A DNA stretch of 64,000 nucleotides from positions 1 to 64,000 of the forward strand of contig SUTW01000007.1 in NCBI GenBank assembly GCA_015152475.1. The letters run 5' to 3'. The notes beneath the pieces were generated by a model. That model worked only from the letters and a program-made list of their open reading frames with translations. It had not been told where the DNA came from and did no database searches. Positions 39,026-48,429 of this stretch are shown here, piece by piece (position 1 is the stretch's first letter; every line of letters starts with the position of its first letter). Source of the DNA: Cyanobacteria bacterium SIG30. GTDB lineage: Bacteria; Cyanobacteriota; Vampirovibrionia; Gastranaerophilales; Gastranaerophilaceae. Position numbers and translations under genes: made by a program.

Positions 39026-40387
39026 ATGACTAACGGGGAACTTAAAAAATTTAGTACTGTACAACTTTTAAATTTTTGCCTGGGCTTTTTTGGGCTTCAA
39101 TTTGCTTGGCAAATGAGAATTATATTATCAGGTCCTGTTACTGAATCTTTAGGTGCATCACCTTTTATATTTGGTATTATCTGGCTTGCAGGACCAGTTA
39201 CTGGTATGGTTGTTCAACCTTTGATTGGTGCTTTATCTGACACAACAGAAACGCGTTTCGGAAGAAGAATTCCATACTTGTTTGTTGGTGCTTTAATTGG
39301 AGCGCTTTCTCTTATTTTGTTTCCTTATAGTGGGAAAATTGCATCTTTTTTAGGAAGCGATTTGCCAACTTGGACAGGCTTGTTTATTGCTGCAATTTTT
39401 ATATGGTTTATTGATGCTGCAAACAATGCTGCACAAGGACCTTACAGAGCCTTGATTCCAGATAATATTCCTCAAGAACAACATGCTGTTGCAAATTCTT
39501 ATTTAAGTTTTGCAATTGGTTTAGGCTCAGTTGCTGCCGCAGGTGTTGCGCCACTTCTTAGAGCTTTTGGAATTCAAATGTCTACAAATGCTCAATTTTT
39601 AATGGCGGGTCTTGCTTTTATTCTTGCAATTACTTGGACTTGTCTAACAATTAAGGAAAGAAAAATCGAAAAAGTTGCAACTGATAATAAAACAGAACAG
39701 AAATCTTTTATTGAAAATTTGAAAGAATTTTTCTCAATTTCTCCTGAAGTTGCAAAAATTTGCTGTATGCAATTCTTTGCTTGGATTGGGCTTATGAGTC
39801 TTATGATTTTCTTTACTCAATATGTAATCCATGTTTTATATCAAGTTCCCGATTTAACAGTTATTGATGCTTCATATAAAGAGCAATTTAATCAATTAGT
39901 TTTAGACGGTCAAAATTTCTCTCAAATATGTTTTGCTGTATTTAATTTGATTTGTTTTGTTATTGCTATTCCAATTGGTAAATTGGCTGAAAAATTTGGT
40001 AACGTAAAAGTGCATTTTGTTGCAGTTTTATCAATGGCTGTTTCATATTTAATTATGGCATTCTTCCCAACAAAAATTGCAACTCTTGTTGCGATGTCAC
40101 TAGCTGGTATTGGTTGGGCTAGCGTTTTGGCTCTTCCTTTTGCAATGCTTTCAAAATATATTAAACCCGGTACTGAAGGTGCTATGATGGGCATATTTAA
40201 TATATTTATTGCTGCGCCTCAAGTTTTTGTATGCACTTTGCTTGCTTGGTTTATTAGCAAATCAACTTATATGTTGAATGGAATGCAAAATAATCACTGG
40301 GAATACGCATTTTTAGTTGGCGCAGTTATGCTTGTGTTAACAGCTGTTGCTACTTTATTTGTAAAGGAAAATGCAAAAGTTGAATAA
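39026..40387 (+). CDS. MFS sugar transporter (SLC45/GPH-like)
   Basis: 453 residues, twelve predicted membrane helices. N-terminal FSTVQLLNFCLGFFGLQFAWQ and the loop GALSDTTETRFGRRIPYL are typical of sucrose/maltose-type MFS permeases related to SLC45. Cytoplasmic membrane; substrate probably a disaccharide or glucoside (inference). AAGGAGG lies before the ATG. It follows the solute-binding protein by 57 bases, which hold no terminator. Confidence 0.85.
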   Translation: MTNGELKKFSTVQLLNFCLGFFGLQFAWQMRIILSGPVTESLGASPFIFGIIWLAGPVTGMVVQPLIGALSDTTETRFGRRIPYLFVGALIGALSLILFPYSGKIASFLGSDLPTWTGLFIAAIFIWFIDAANNAAQGPYRALIPDNIPQEQHAVANSYLSFAIGLGSVAAAGVAPLLRAFGIQMSTNAQFLMAGLAFILAITWTCLTIKERKIEKVATDNKTEQKSFIENLKEFFSISPEVAKICCMQFFAWIGLMSLMIFFTQYVIHVLYQVPDLTVIDASYKEQFNQLVLDGQNFSQICFAVFNLICFVIAIPIGKLAEKFGNVKVHFVAVLSMAVSYLIMAFFPTKIATLVAMSLAGIGWASVLALPFAMLSKYIKPGTEGAMMGIFNIFIAAPQVFVCTLLAWFISKSTYMLNGMQNNHWEYAFLVGAVMLVLTAVATLFVKENAKVE

Positions 40388-40458
40388 GCTTTGTTTTTTT
40401 TAAAAATAAAATTTGATTAAATTTTTATATTAATTAAAATAAAAACCGGAAGGGAAAA

Positions 40459-41022
40459 ATGAATAAAAAAAACTTATTTTATATAATTTTAATTTTTTGC
40501 TTATCTTTCGGTTTTTGTTGTGCTGAAGAGGATTATTTTAGAATATACGAAGAATTACAACCTGCTGATTTTAGTTATATTTTTGGTATTGATCCTTATC
40601 AAAACGAAGATTACATTAGATATAAATTATCACCTTATCCACTTTTGAGAACGGGTGTTGATTTTAGATTCAAAGATATTGTTATTCCAAATGGCTATTA
40701 TTTATTAACGCCTCGCAGACAAAATGATAGAGATTATGTTTTGTTTAAGCAAAACGGGAAAGTTGTTTTTATAATACCTGTTTATAAGAAAGAACTTGTT
40801 GAACCTGGTTTTTATAAAAAACATGTTCCTCAGGTTAAGAAAAATCTTTGGAATAAAACAGGTGATATGTTGTCTAATTTGGTTGGCAGAATATCAAAGG
40901 ATTCAAAAAGAACTCCGCCTCCAAAAGCATATATTGAGGTAAATGAAGTCCAAAACACTTTTTGGGAATTGATTTTATATTATGGTACACAAAAATACTA
41001 TCTTTTATTTTTGAAGGATTAA
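40459..41022 (+). CDS. Secreted hypothetical protein
   Basis: 187 residues. A signal peptide (about 1-22, ending GFCCA-EE) is followed by a compact beta-rich domain (GVDFRFKDIVIPNGYYLLTPR, VVFIIPVYKKE) and a basic proline-containing linker. Not recognised. The motif IPxGYYLLTP might be a substrate- or wall-associated beta domain. GGAAGG lies before the ATG. Four bases separate it from the next gene. Confidence 0.72.
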   Translation: MNKKNLFYIILIFCLSFGFCCAEEDYFRIYEELQPADFSYIFGIDPYQNEDYIRYKLSPYPLLRTGVDFRFKDIVIPNGYYLLTPRRQNDRDYVLFKQNGKVVFIIPVYKKELVEPGFYKKHVPQVKKNLWNKTGDMLSNLVGRISKDSKRTPPPKAYIEVNEVQNTFWELILYYGTQKYYLLFLKD

Positions 41023-41025
41023 AAT

Positions 41026-41949
41026 ATGAAAAAATACATTATTCTTTTATTAATACAATTTATTTTTTTGCTGAATGTTGCTGATGCCAAATCAGTTTTC
41101 TTTAATTGTGATTTAAGTTCAGTTAAAAATAGTTTTAATTTAAGTGATTTTAAAACAAAAAATGAAGTAAGAAATTTCTTGCATAATTTAAATAAAAAAG
41201 CCAACGAGCATGATATTGAAGCTCTTAAAACAATGTACGATAAAGAATATAAAAGCATGGATGGTTTCGGTTATGAAGATTTCTTTAAAATGATAAAAGA
41301 AACTTTTGAATCATATCCGGATATTAAATATGCAACAAATATTAAAGACATTGCGGTTTTTGACAATAAAGCTATTGCAAGATTAAGTGATAGCGCTAAG
41401 GCAAATTTAAAAACCGATTTATTGGGAGAAGAATTTGATAACAAAGGTGTCCTTTATAGCAAATCTGATTATGTAGTCTATTTAAAAAAAGATTTTGATA
41501 ATAACTGGAAAGTTCTTTATGATTTTGTTGAATATGAAGAATCAAGTTTAAGATACGGTGAAGCTATTAATTTAGATGCGAAGTTTGATGCTCCTTTGGT
41601 TGTTAAACCAAATAAGGATTATACTTTGTCCTTAAATATTACTCCGCCAAAAGATACTTTTATTTTGTCCTCTTTAAATAATGAAGAAATTATTTATCCA
41701 AGCGTTCATGCGAAAGAAAGTTTCAGAAAAATTATAAATGGTATTCCGCTTGAAAGAATTGTACGTTCAAATAAAAAGGGACACAATGAATATGCGGTTG
41801 CATCAATTGGTTTAACCAGATTATCTGTTAATAACGATAAGGTTCCAACAACAATAAGTTTTGGTATTAAAATGTCAGGAATGGCTTTTATGATGAGAAG
41901 AGTTAATGTTTTAAACCAAAAAGAAAATGTTTTTGAAGGGACTAAGTAA
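41026..41949 (+). CDS. Secreted hypothetical protein with NTF2-like N-terminal domain
   Basis: 307 residues. Signal peptide (about 1-22, LLNVADA-KS), then a helix-helix-strand region (LHNLNKKANEHDIEALKTMYD ... FEDFFKMI, WKVLYDFVEY) that resembles the SnoaL/NTF2 fold, and a beta-rich C-terminal half (YTLSLNITPPKDTFILSSL). Function unknown. Its stop overlaps the lspA start (TAATG), so it is translationally coupled to the lipoprotein signal peptidase. Confidence 0.7.
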   Translation: MKKYIILLLIQFIFLLNVADAKSVFFNCDLSSVKNSFNLSDFKTKNEVRNFLHNLNKKANEHDIEALKTMYDKEYKSMDGFGYEDFFKMIKETFESYPDIKYATNIKDIAVFDNKAIARLSDSAKANLKTDLLGEEFDNKGVLYSKSDYVVYLKKDFDNNWKVLYDFVEYEESSLRYGEAINLDAKFDAPLVVKPNKDYTLSLNITPPKDTFILSSLNNEEIIYPSVHAKESFRKIINGIPLERIVRSNKKGHNEYAVASIGLTRLSVNNDKVPTTISFGIKMSGMAFMMRRVNVLNQKENVFEGTK

Positions 41950-42416
41950 TGCCTAAAGACATAAAAGCTTTAAGTTTTGTTTTTATTTTTGCAATGGTTC
42001 TCATTTTATTTGAAAATTCTTTTTCAACATTATGTATTAATGGTCAAAGATATTTAAACGGAGCTAATCCTTTTTTTGAACTTACTTATGCTAAAAATAG
42101 CGGGGGTGCTTGGGGAATCTTTCAAGATGCAAGAATGTTTTTGATAATTTTTTCATTACTTGTTATCGGATGTGCTATTTTTTATATTTATAAATATATT
42201 ACTTTTAAGCAAAAATTCGAAATTTTAGCATTTTCACTTTTTATTGGAGGGGCTCTTGGAAATTTAATTGAACGAGTTCGCTTTGGTTATGTTATTGATT
42301 ATTTTCGTTTAAGTTTTATTGATTTTCCTGTTTTTAACATTTTTGATGTTTGTATTGTTGCATCTGTTATTTTGTTTATTTTTTCTTATTTGAGGGATAT
42401 ATGGAAGAAAAAATAA
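41949..42416 (+). CDS. lspA: Lipoprotein signal peptidase (signal peptidase II)
   Basis: 155 residues, four membrane helices. The conserved AKNSGGAWG segment, the RVRFGYVIDYF motif with the first catalytic Asp and PVFNIFDVCI with the second are present. It cleaves prolipoproteins after lipidation. It is coupled to the gene before it and overlaps rluD-like by 16 nt, the common lspA-rluD order. Confidence 0.93.
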   Translation: MPKDIKALSFVFIFAMVLILFENSFSTLCINGQRYLNGANPFFELTYAKNSGGAWGIFQDARMFLIIFSLLVIGCAIFYIYKYITFKQKFEILAFSLFIGGALGNLIERVRFGYVIDYFRLSFIDFPVFNIFDVCIVASVILFIFSYLRDIWKKK

Positions 42417-43357
42417 TAAAAGAGATAATTGTTGATACAAATAATATTAGACTTGATGTTTTTTTGGCAGATTCTTTTAAAGAATTTTCAAGAGCAAAAA
42501 TTCAAAAACATATAAAAGAAGGTAATGTTTTGGTTAATGGTAAGGTTGAAAAAGGCTCTTATAAAATCTTTGAAGGCGATATTATAAAATTTATTGACGT
42601 TAAGGAAGATATTGTAATTGCTCCAAATGATATTGATTTAGATATTTTATTTGAAGACGATGATTTAATTGTTATAAATAAGCAAAAGGATTTGTTAACC
42701 CACCCTACATCAAAACAAAATAATAACACTTTGGTTAATGCGCTTTTATTCCATTGTGGTAAATTATCTAATATTGATGGAGATATTTTAAGACAGGGAA
42801 TTGTGCACAGATTAGATAAAAATACTGCAGGTGTTATGGTTTGTACAAAAACAAACGAGGCTCATATTAATTTAGCGCAACAAATTAAAAATAAAAGTGC
42901 CATTAGAAAATATAAAGCTGTTGTTTTTGGAGAATTTTCAGAAGATGAAGGTGTTATAAATTCCCCACTCAGACGTAGTTTAAAAGAAACTGTTAAAATG
43001 TCTGTGACGACCAAAGATGATATAGCAGGTAAAAATGCAATTACGCATTTTAAGGTTTTAGAAAGATTTTCTGGTGCAACTTATATTGAACTAGAATTAA
43101 AAACTGGAAGAACTCATCAAATAAGAGCACATATGAGTTCGATTTCACATCCTGTTGTTGGGGATAGTTTGTATGGTGCAAAAGGTTTTAGGCACAAAAT
43201 TTTGGATAAAATTAAAACAAGAGAGCAGGTTTTGCAGTCTTTTTATTTGAAATTTGCGCATCCGATATCAGGTGATATAATGGAATTTGAATTACCCGAA
43301 GATAAGTGGGATAAAGATATAATAAATGTTTTAAAGTCATTAAGGGAGAAACAATAA
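42401..43357 (+). CDS. RluD-family 23S rRNA pseudouridine synthase
   Basis: 318 residues from the ATG at 42401, which has GAGGG four bases upstream; a longer reading from 42350 is inside lspA and lacks a site. N-terminal S4 RNA-binding domain (RLDVFLADSFKEFSRAKIQKHI), then the catalytic HRLDKNTAGVMV with the essential Asp and GRTHQIRAHM near the end. It converts uridines of 23S rRNA (RluC/RluD group). Downstream of lspA. Confidence 0.9.
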   Translation: MEEKIIKEIIVDTNNIRLDVFLADSFKEFSRAKIQKHIKEGNVLVNGKVEKGSYKIFEGDIIKFIDVKEDIVIAPNDIDLDILFEDDDLIVINKQKDLLTHPTSKQNNNTLVNALLFHCGKLSNIDGDILRQGIVHRLDKNTAGVMVCTKTNEAHINLAQQIKNKSAIRKYKAVVFGEFSEDEGVINSPLRRSLKETVKMSVTTKDDIAGKNAITHFKVLERFSGATYIELELKTGRTHQIRAHMSSISHPVVGDSLYGAKGFRHKILDKIKTREQVLQSFYLKFAHPISGDIMEFELPEDKWDKDIINVLKSLREKQ

Positions 43358-43702
43358 ATGGGAGACTTATTTTTATTAATCGCAGTTGTAGAGACAATTT
43401 TTATTGTTTTATTTGCGAACTATAATCATATTCAAGATTTAAATCTGCAAATTATGTATACTAATTACAATTTTTCCATTTCATTTTTTGTTTTTTGTTT
43501 AATTTTATATCTTTTAGGTATCCTTGCGGGTATATTAATAATGTTTAAAGGATACCTTTCAGGTGCCAAACAAATAAATAGCGTTAAAAGAAAACTTGAA
43601 AAAACTTCAGTTGACGCCGATGATTCAGAGTTAAAAATTAAAACTCTTGAAAATAAAATCAAAATGCTTGAAGTTGCACTTGATAAAGCGCTAAAAAAAT
43701 AA
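43358..43702 (+). CDS. LapA-like (DUF1049) small membrane protein
   Basis: 114 residues. Two membrane helices (about 4-20 and 41-63) with a short loop, then a charged coiled coil of about 45 residues. This is the LapA/YciS layout. Its ATG follows the rluD-like stop directly, with AGGGAG upstream. Cytoplasmic membrane; function poorly known, LPS-assembly-linked in proteobacteria. Confidence 0.7.
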   Translation: MGDLFLLIAVVETIFIVLFANYNHIQDLNLQIMYTNYNFSISFFVFCLILYLLGILAGILIMFKGYLSGAKQINSVKRKLEKTSVDADDSELKIKTLENKIKMLEVALDKALKK

Positions 43703-43721
43703 TTCTAAATATTTATAATAA

Positions 43722-43748
43722 ATTAGGCTACTTATAAAGTAGCCTAAT
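43722..43748. terminator. Intrinsic terminator between convergent genes
   Basis: ATTAGGCTACTT pairs with AAGTAGCCTAAT. The T runs are modest on both sides, so termination may be partly bidirectional. Confidence 0.7.
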
Positions 43749-43754
43749 GTTTTA

Positions 43755-44636
43755 TTAGCCTAAAAACTGTTTGAAAACTTCTTTTTGATTTGGAGTTATT
43801 TTTAGAGAATTATTGAATAATGGTGCAGGTAATGGTTCTCTGTTTAGAACTTTATTCTTCATATGGTTTTTTTCAGTAATTTTTTTGTTTATTGCTGGAA
43901 GTCCAAAACCTAAGAAGCTTATGATGATTCCAAGTGAACCTGCTTCAAGTAAAGCATTTACTTTTTTACCAGCTTTTGTAAGAGGGTTTTCGACGTCTTT
44001 AAGAATATTTAAAATTCCTGATAATTTTTCCTCAGGTGCTTTTTTAACCATATCAATAATTTCGTCAGCACCTTTTTTGCTGATATCACCAAGAGCATTT
44101 GCTGTTTCGCCAGCTAATTCTTTACCTGTATTTAAAACTTTTGCAATATTGCCTTTGCCATTTTTAACGTATTCTAATAATTTAACAAGTTCATCTTTTG
44201 TGCTTATTTGACCGTATTTTGATGTTATTTGACCACTTGAAAGAGAGCTTATTCCAGATGGCTTAATGTAATCAAATGCTTTTGCAACAACATTTTTGCC
44301 TTCCGCAGCACCCTTATTTGTTAAAACAAGGCCATTAACTTTTGACATAGCTTTTGAAAAGCCAGCTTTCAAGCCTTTCATCGCAAATAACAAAGTAAGA
44401 ATTGTGGTAGCATCGCGCGTTAATATTTCGCGTCTTTCGTCAGCGTCTCTTGCTTGTATCATACGTGGTGCAACAACGGCACTTAAAATTAATGTGTTAA
44501 AAGCAGCACCACCCATATTGAAACCATCTGCTTCAAAAAATTTCCCAACTTTTTGAAGTGTTTTGCTTTTTGCAAAATTAGAACCAATATTTGAACAAGT
44601 TTTTGTTGCAAATTTTCTTACAGGAGTCAAAATCAT
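43755..44636 (-). CDS. Hypothetical membrane protein
   Basis: 293 residues. Hydrophobic stretches at about 43-58 (GGAAFNTLILSAVVAP), 75-90 and 232-250 (GSLGIIISFLGFGLPA) are separated by a long helical charged region (140-225). Not recognised. It shares the basic, TM-interrupted style of the gene at 36430. Its ATG overlaps the upstream gene's stop by 4 nt and AGGAGG lies in that gene's last codons, so the pair is translationally coupled. Confidence 0.68.
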   Translation of the reverse strand: MILTPVRKFATKTCSNIGSNFAKSKTLQKVGKFFEADGFNMGGAAFNTLILSAVVAPRMIQARDADERREILTRDATTILTLLFAMKGLKAGFSKAMSKVNGLVLTNKGAAEGKNVVAKAFDYIKPSGISSLSSGQITSKYGQISTKDELVKLLEYVKNGKGNIAKVLNTGKELAGETANALGDISKKGADEIIDMVKKAPEEKLSGILNILKDVENPLTKAGKKVNALLEAGSLGIIISFLGFGLPAINKKITEKNHMKNKVLNREPLPAPLFNNSLKITPNQKEVFKQFLG

Positions 44637-45535
44637 TTTTGACCTCCTTGTGGTTCTTGAGTTGTAACTTGTGCCTCAGGGTTAGTCTTACTTATACTAT
44701 AAATTTTTGGCAATATAACTAGAACTATGCCGGAAAGTACCGTCAAACCGATAGTTGTAATAAACCTTGAACCCATTCTTAGGTGTTTAAATTTATCAAT
44801 ATCAATTTGGCATTTTTTGCCGTCAATAAAATCGTCTGCATAATCTTTTATGTATTTAACAAGTTTGTCGATAGAAACAGCATTATCGTCAGATAGGGTT
44901 GCTTTTGTTAAATCTGCTCCTATGTCTGCAATTTTATTCTTTTTAATTTTAGTGAAACTGTCAACCAATTCGTCAACAAGTTGGTCTTTTGCGCCAACTT
45001 TTTTGTTTGAAAACATACGGGCAATAATATTTCTTTTTGGTGCCGCTTCGATTTCCATAACTTTTTTTGTAAAATCATCTGCAAAGTCGGTCAACTCTTT
45101 ACCTTGAAGACTCATATTTTGGCCAACTTGAGTGAATACATCATGGTAAAAATTACCTCTTGCATTTTCTTGAAGGTTGCTTTTTTTAATTATTTCGCTT
45201 AAATCACGTATTGATTTAACTTGAATATCATTGGCTTTACCAGTTAATTTTCTTGCAGCTGCAAGTACGCCCATTGGTACCAAAAACATACTTGAGCCTG
45301 TCAAACCTTCTCTTAAACCTGTTTCTATACCTGCAATGTAGTTAAGTTTACCAGTTTTTTCTTTGTTTCTGTTAAGGGAGGATATAGTTCTTGGAACACC
45401 ACATGCACTTACGTCTTGCACCAAAAATTCAGCAGTTTTTCCACCTCTGCCGATTGCTTCAAAAACTTTGACTAGAGTATCTGTAGCTCCAACCCCTTTA
45501 AATGATGTTATATTATTGTTTACGCTTCTTATCAT
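44633..45535 (-). CDS. Hypothetical protein with N-terminal TSFKG motif and C-terminal membrane helix
   Basis: 300 residues. It starts MIRSVNNNITSFKGVG, a clear instance of the recurring motif. A hydrophobic segment near 75-92, a long charged helical middle, and one strong helix near the C-terminus (TTIGLTVLSGIVLVILPKIY) followed by a Gln-rich tail. Not recognised. First gene of a two-gene operon; two TTTACAT copies ten bases apart lie 76-92 bases upstream. Confidence 0.7.
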   Translation of the reverse strand: MIRSVNNNITSFKGVGATDTLVKVFEAIGRGGKTAEFLVQDVSACGVPRTISSLNRNKEKTGKLNYIAGIETGLREGLTGSSMFLVPMGVLAAARKLTGKANDIQVKSIRDLSEIIKKSNLQENARGNFYHDVFTQVGQNMSLQGKELTDFADDFTKKVMEIEAAPKRNIIARMFSNKKVGAKDQLVDELVDSFTKIKKNKIADIGADLTKATLSDDNAVSIDKLVKYIKDYADDFIDGKKCQIDIDKFKHLRMGSRFITTIGLTVLSGIVLVILPKIYSISKTNPEAQVTTQEPQGGQK

Positions 45536-45610
45536 ATGATAACCTTCACTGCATGTAAAAGTATCATAAAAATTATTTATTGTCCTTTTTCTTCTGTTTT
45601 TTTAAAAATG

Positions 45611-45627
45611 TTTACATTATTTTACAT
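45611..45627 (-). promoter_or_regulatory. TTTACAT direct repeats upstream of an unknown membrane-protein operon
   Basis: TTTACAT at 45611-45617 and 45621-45627, exactly ten bases apart, 76 bases upstream of the ATG at 45535. Same design as 36514-36530. Confidence 0.45.
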
Positions 45628-45677
45628 TTCTTTTAATTATTTCTTGCGATTTTTAAAAAAATGTTAATATGGTATAT

Positions 45678-46637
45678 ATGGCTATTATAAAAAATCTTGC
45701 TTTTTATCAAAAATCAGCTTTAAAAAATCTGGCTTCTTTTGTCGGGTATGACTTTTTTGCCACAGGTTTTATATCTTTTCCTTTTGATTTAATAAATAAT
45801 CTTGTGCCACTGCGATTAAAATTTTCTCAAGAAACTTTTGTTTTGATTGATGATAATAAGATTAAAGGGTTAATTTCTCTTGAAAAGGAAAAAGGCAATT
45901 TTAGAAAACTTAAAATTAATAAATTTTTCTTAGATTCAGATTCCTTTGTTTTGAGTGAACAACTTGTTAATTATGCTATTTCAAGATTTTGTGCAAATGG
46001 TGCAACGTCATTTCAAGTCATTGTTGATGAATCTTATTCTGATGTTATAAATCTTTTTGTTAATGCGTCAAAATTCAGAATATCCGCTCAGGAACTAATT
46101 TATAAAATTGAAAGAAGTTCTTATCAGGATACTCTTCCTAATTATTTTGAAATCTTTCATGATTCTGACGCGAACAATGTTTGTGATTTATATAATTCGG
46201 TAATTTTTAGTTATTTGTTGCCGGTTTTTGAAAAAAAAGAAAATTATTTTAAAGGCGACATCCTGAATAACAATACATCTTTTAAATTTATTTTTAAGGA
46301 TAGTGAAAGCGATAAAATATATGGTTATTTTTCAATTTCAACTTCTGATAACTTTAACTATATGCTGGATTTTGTTATAGATCCATGTTTTAATTCTTAT
46401 TTTTTGGATATAGTTCATTTCGTTAATTCTCAAATTTTAAAAAGAAATAAGGATTTTAATTTGTATTTGAGAATAAAAAAATATTTTTCCAATTCTGACG
46501 ACATTGTTAAAATTTTAGATGAACATAAAGCAAAATTGGTTCGCAAAAATTTTGTGTTAACAAAAGATTTTTTTATTCCAGCCAAAGAATTCAAAAGCAA
46601 TAAGATTTTATTTGATGCACTAAGTACAAGTGTTTAG
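45678..46637 (+). CDS. Hypothetical protein, possibly GNAT-like
   Basis: 319 residues from the ATG at 45678. A start at 45669 is also in frame, but an extended -10 box (TGT-TAATAT, 45662-45670) ends over it, and 45678 lies seven bases after the box. The N-terminal half has a strand-helix pattern (FVLIDDNKIKGLISLEKE ... RKLKINKFFLDS) and the second half repeats it (SDKIYGYFSISTSDNFN), which weakly suggests two acetyltransferase-like halves. No acetyl-CoA loop is clear. Function unknown. Confidence 0.6.
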   Translation: MAIIKNLAFYQKSALKNLASFVGYDFFATGFISFPFDLINNLVPLRLKFSQETFVLIDDNKIKGLISLEKEKGNFRKLKINKFFLDSDSFVLSEQLVNYAISRFCANGATSFQVIVDESYSDVINLFVNASKFRISAQELIYKIERSSYQDTLPNYFEIFHDSDANNVCDLYNSVIFSYLLPVFEKKENYFKGDILNNNTSFKFIFKDSESDKIYGYFSISTSDNFNYMLDFVIDPCFNSYFLDIVHFVNSQILKRNKDFNLYLRIKKYFSNSDDIVKILDEHKAKLVRKNFVLTKDFFIPAKEFKSNKILFDALSTSV

Positions 46638-47584
46638 CAGTATTCGTTTTTGAGTTTTAGAGAATATAGGTCGAAATCTTCTGTTTCAAATTGAATTTCA
46701 CCTTTTGCGTTTACGGATTTTTTCTCAAAAAATCTTGAAATTCCCATTGTTCTTGCTTCAAAACGTTGAATATCTAAATATTGGTATCTAGATAAAAATT
46801 GTGTTGTTATAATTATTTTATTTGTATATTTAAAACCGCCAATTTTTTCAAGAATAGGTACTGCAATTATTTCGTAATCTTTTGTTTGTACTGCATCAAA
46901 TGAAAGAGTGAAACTTGTTTGCACATTTTTTCCTTTATTTTCCCTATAAACTTTTTTAATACTATCTATAAGGTTTAACAAAAAGTCATCAAAGAAATCA
47001 AAGCCATCAACTGAAAAAATTATTTTGTCAGTTCTAATGCGACCTTTTGCGTTGTATGGAATTTTAAGACCTTCAATAATTTTTTTGTTATTTTCTTGTT
47101 TTAAAGCATTTAAATCAAATTTTCTCTCGCCTATATTTTCTTCAAGAGCATGTTCTAAGCGCAAATCTAACAAGCCAATAAATGTGTTGTTTTTTAAATT
47201 ATTAATCTTTAATTCTTCTTCTATTTCATTATTTATGACTTTTTCTTCGTATTCTTTTTGTCTGTATTCACCAATTATGCAGTTACTTATTTGGTTTTCT
47301 ATTATTTCGGTCACATTCTGTATAACAAAGAAGACAATAAACAGAAAAACAACAACATAGCAATAACTCATATCGATTTGTCTTCCTGAAAATTCCATTG
47401 TATGTGGGATTGTTCTTGCCATATTTGGCCATATTTCTAACTTCGCAACAAGACCATTTGCAAAGCTGTATGGCATATTAAAAAATCTCCAAAACCATAT
47501 GAAGATATAGCCAACCGCAAGCCATATGCTTGTTACTTGGATAAATTCAGATATTGCGTGCGCTATTTTTAATAATGATTTCAT
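46634..47584 (-). CDS. Hypothetical membrane protein
   Basis: 316 residues. Two membrane helices (about 13-33 and 73-93), then a cytoplasmic domain with a charged linker and an alpha+beta region (KIIFSVDGFDFFDDFLLNL, VQTSFTLSFDAVQTKDYEIIAVPILEKIG). Not recognised. It is the last gene of the leftward run, overlapping panC by one base. Its stop overlaps the convergent gene's stop by 4 nt. Confidence 0.65.
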   Translation of the reverse strand: MKSLLKIAHAISEFIQVTSIWLAVGYIFIWFWRFFNMPYSFANGLVAKLEIWPNMARTIPHTMEFSGRQIDMSYCYVVVFLFIVFFVIQNVTEIIENQISNCIIGEYRQKEYEEKVINNEIEEELKINNLKNNTFIGLLDLRLEHALEENIGERKFDLNALKQENNKKIIEGLKIPYNAKGRIRTDKIIFSVDGFDFFDDFLLNLIDSIKKVYRENKGKNVQTSFTLSFDAVQTKDYEIIAVPILEKIGGFKYTNKIIITTQFLSRYQYLDIQRFEARTMGISRFFEKKSVNAKGEIQFETEDFDLYSLKLKNEYC

Positions 47585-48429
47585 TATAATTTTATGTTAT
47601 CTATTAATCTTACCGTGCCATTTTCTTGTGGAAATTTTACAGCACATAGTGCGATACTTTCATTACTTATTGTATCAATTTTTTCAAATTTATTCAAATC
47701 TAAAATTTCAAAATATTCTACATCTTCGTTTTCTAAAATTGAAAGTGCAGTATCAACAAGTTGTTCGGCATTTTTTATGCCTTTTTGAGACATTTCTTTT
47801 ATTGTAAATAAAGCTTTACTTAATTTTAATGCTCTTTTTCTGTTTTCTTGGTTTAAATAAGTATTTCTGCTTGAAAGAGCTAAGCCGTCTTTTTCTCTAA
47901 TAATAGGGCATGGAACAATTTCGATATCAAAGTTTAAATCTCGAACCATTTTTTTGATTATAAAAAGTTGTTGTGCATCTTTTTCGCCAAAGTATGCTCT
48001 GTCTGGTTTGACTATATTAAATAATTTACTTACAACAGTTGCAACACCATCAAAATGACCAGGGCGTGATTTGCCACACAGTTTATTGATATCTGAATAA
48101 GCAGGGCAAACAAAAGTTGATTCATTTTGGTCTGCATACATTTCATCTGGTGATGGTGAAAAAATAACATCAACATCAAGTTCTTCGCATATTTTGGAAT
48201 CAGCCTCCAGAGTTCTTGGATATTTATTGTAATCTTCGTTTGGGCCAAATTGAGTTGGGTTGACAAAAATACTTACAACGGTGAAATCATTTTCTTTTGT
48301 TGAATTTTTAATCAAGCTTGCGTGCCCTAAATGTAAAGCACCCATTGTTGGTACAAGCCCAATAGTTTTGTTTTTTCTTGCTTCTTTTAAAATTTCTCTT
48401 AATTCTTTAATTGTTTTGATAACTTTCAA
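47584..48429 (-). CDS. panC: Pantothenate synthetase
   Basis: 281 residues. The nucleotidyl-transferase signatures are clear: VPTMGALHLGHASLI (HxGH) and FGEKDAQQLFIIKKMVRDL, then PIIREKDGLALSSRNTYL. It joins pantoate and beta-alanine with ATP. It overlaps panB by 23 nt; together they give pantothenate for CoA. Later steps such as panD are not in the window. Confidence 0.95.
   Translation of the reverse strand: MKVIKTIKELREILKEARKNKTIGLVPTMGALHLGHASLIKNSTKENDFTVVSIFVNPTQFGPNEDYNKYPRTLEADSKICEELDVDVIFSPSPDEMYADQNESTFVCPAYSDINKLCGKSRPGHFDGVATVVSKLFNIVKPDRAYFGEKDAQQLFIIKKMVRDLNFDIEIVPCPIIREKDGLALSSRNTYLNQENRKRALKLSKALFTIKEMSQKGIKNAEQLVDTALSILENEDVEYFEILDLNKFEKIDTISNESIALCAVKFPQENGTVRLIDNIKL

Noticed and set aside
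42350-42400. Longer start for the RluD-like protein
   Set aside because: It is inside lspA, encodes a hydrophobic run alien to the S4 domain, and has no Shine-Dalgarno; 42401 has GAGGG.
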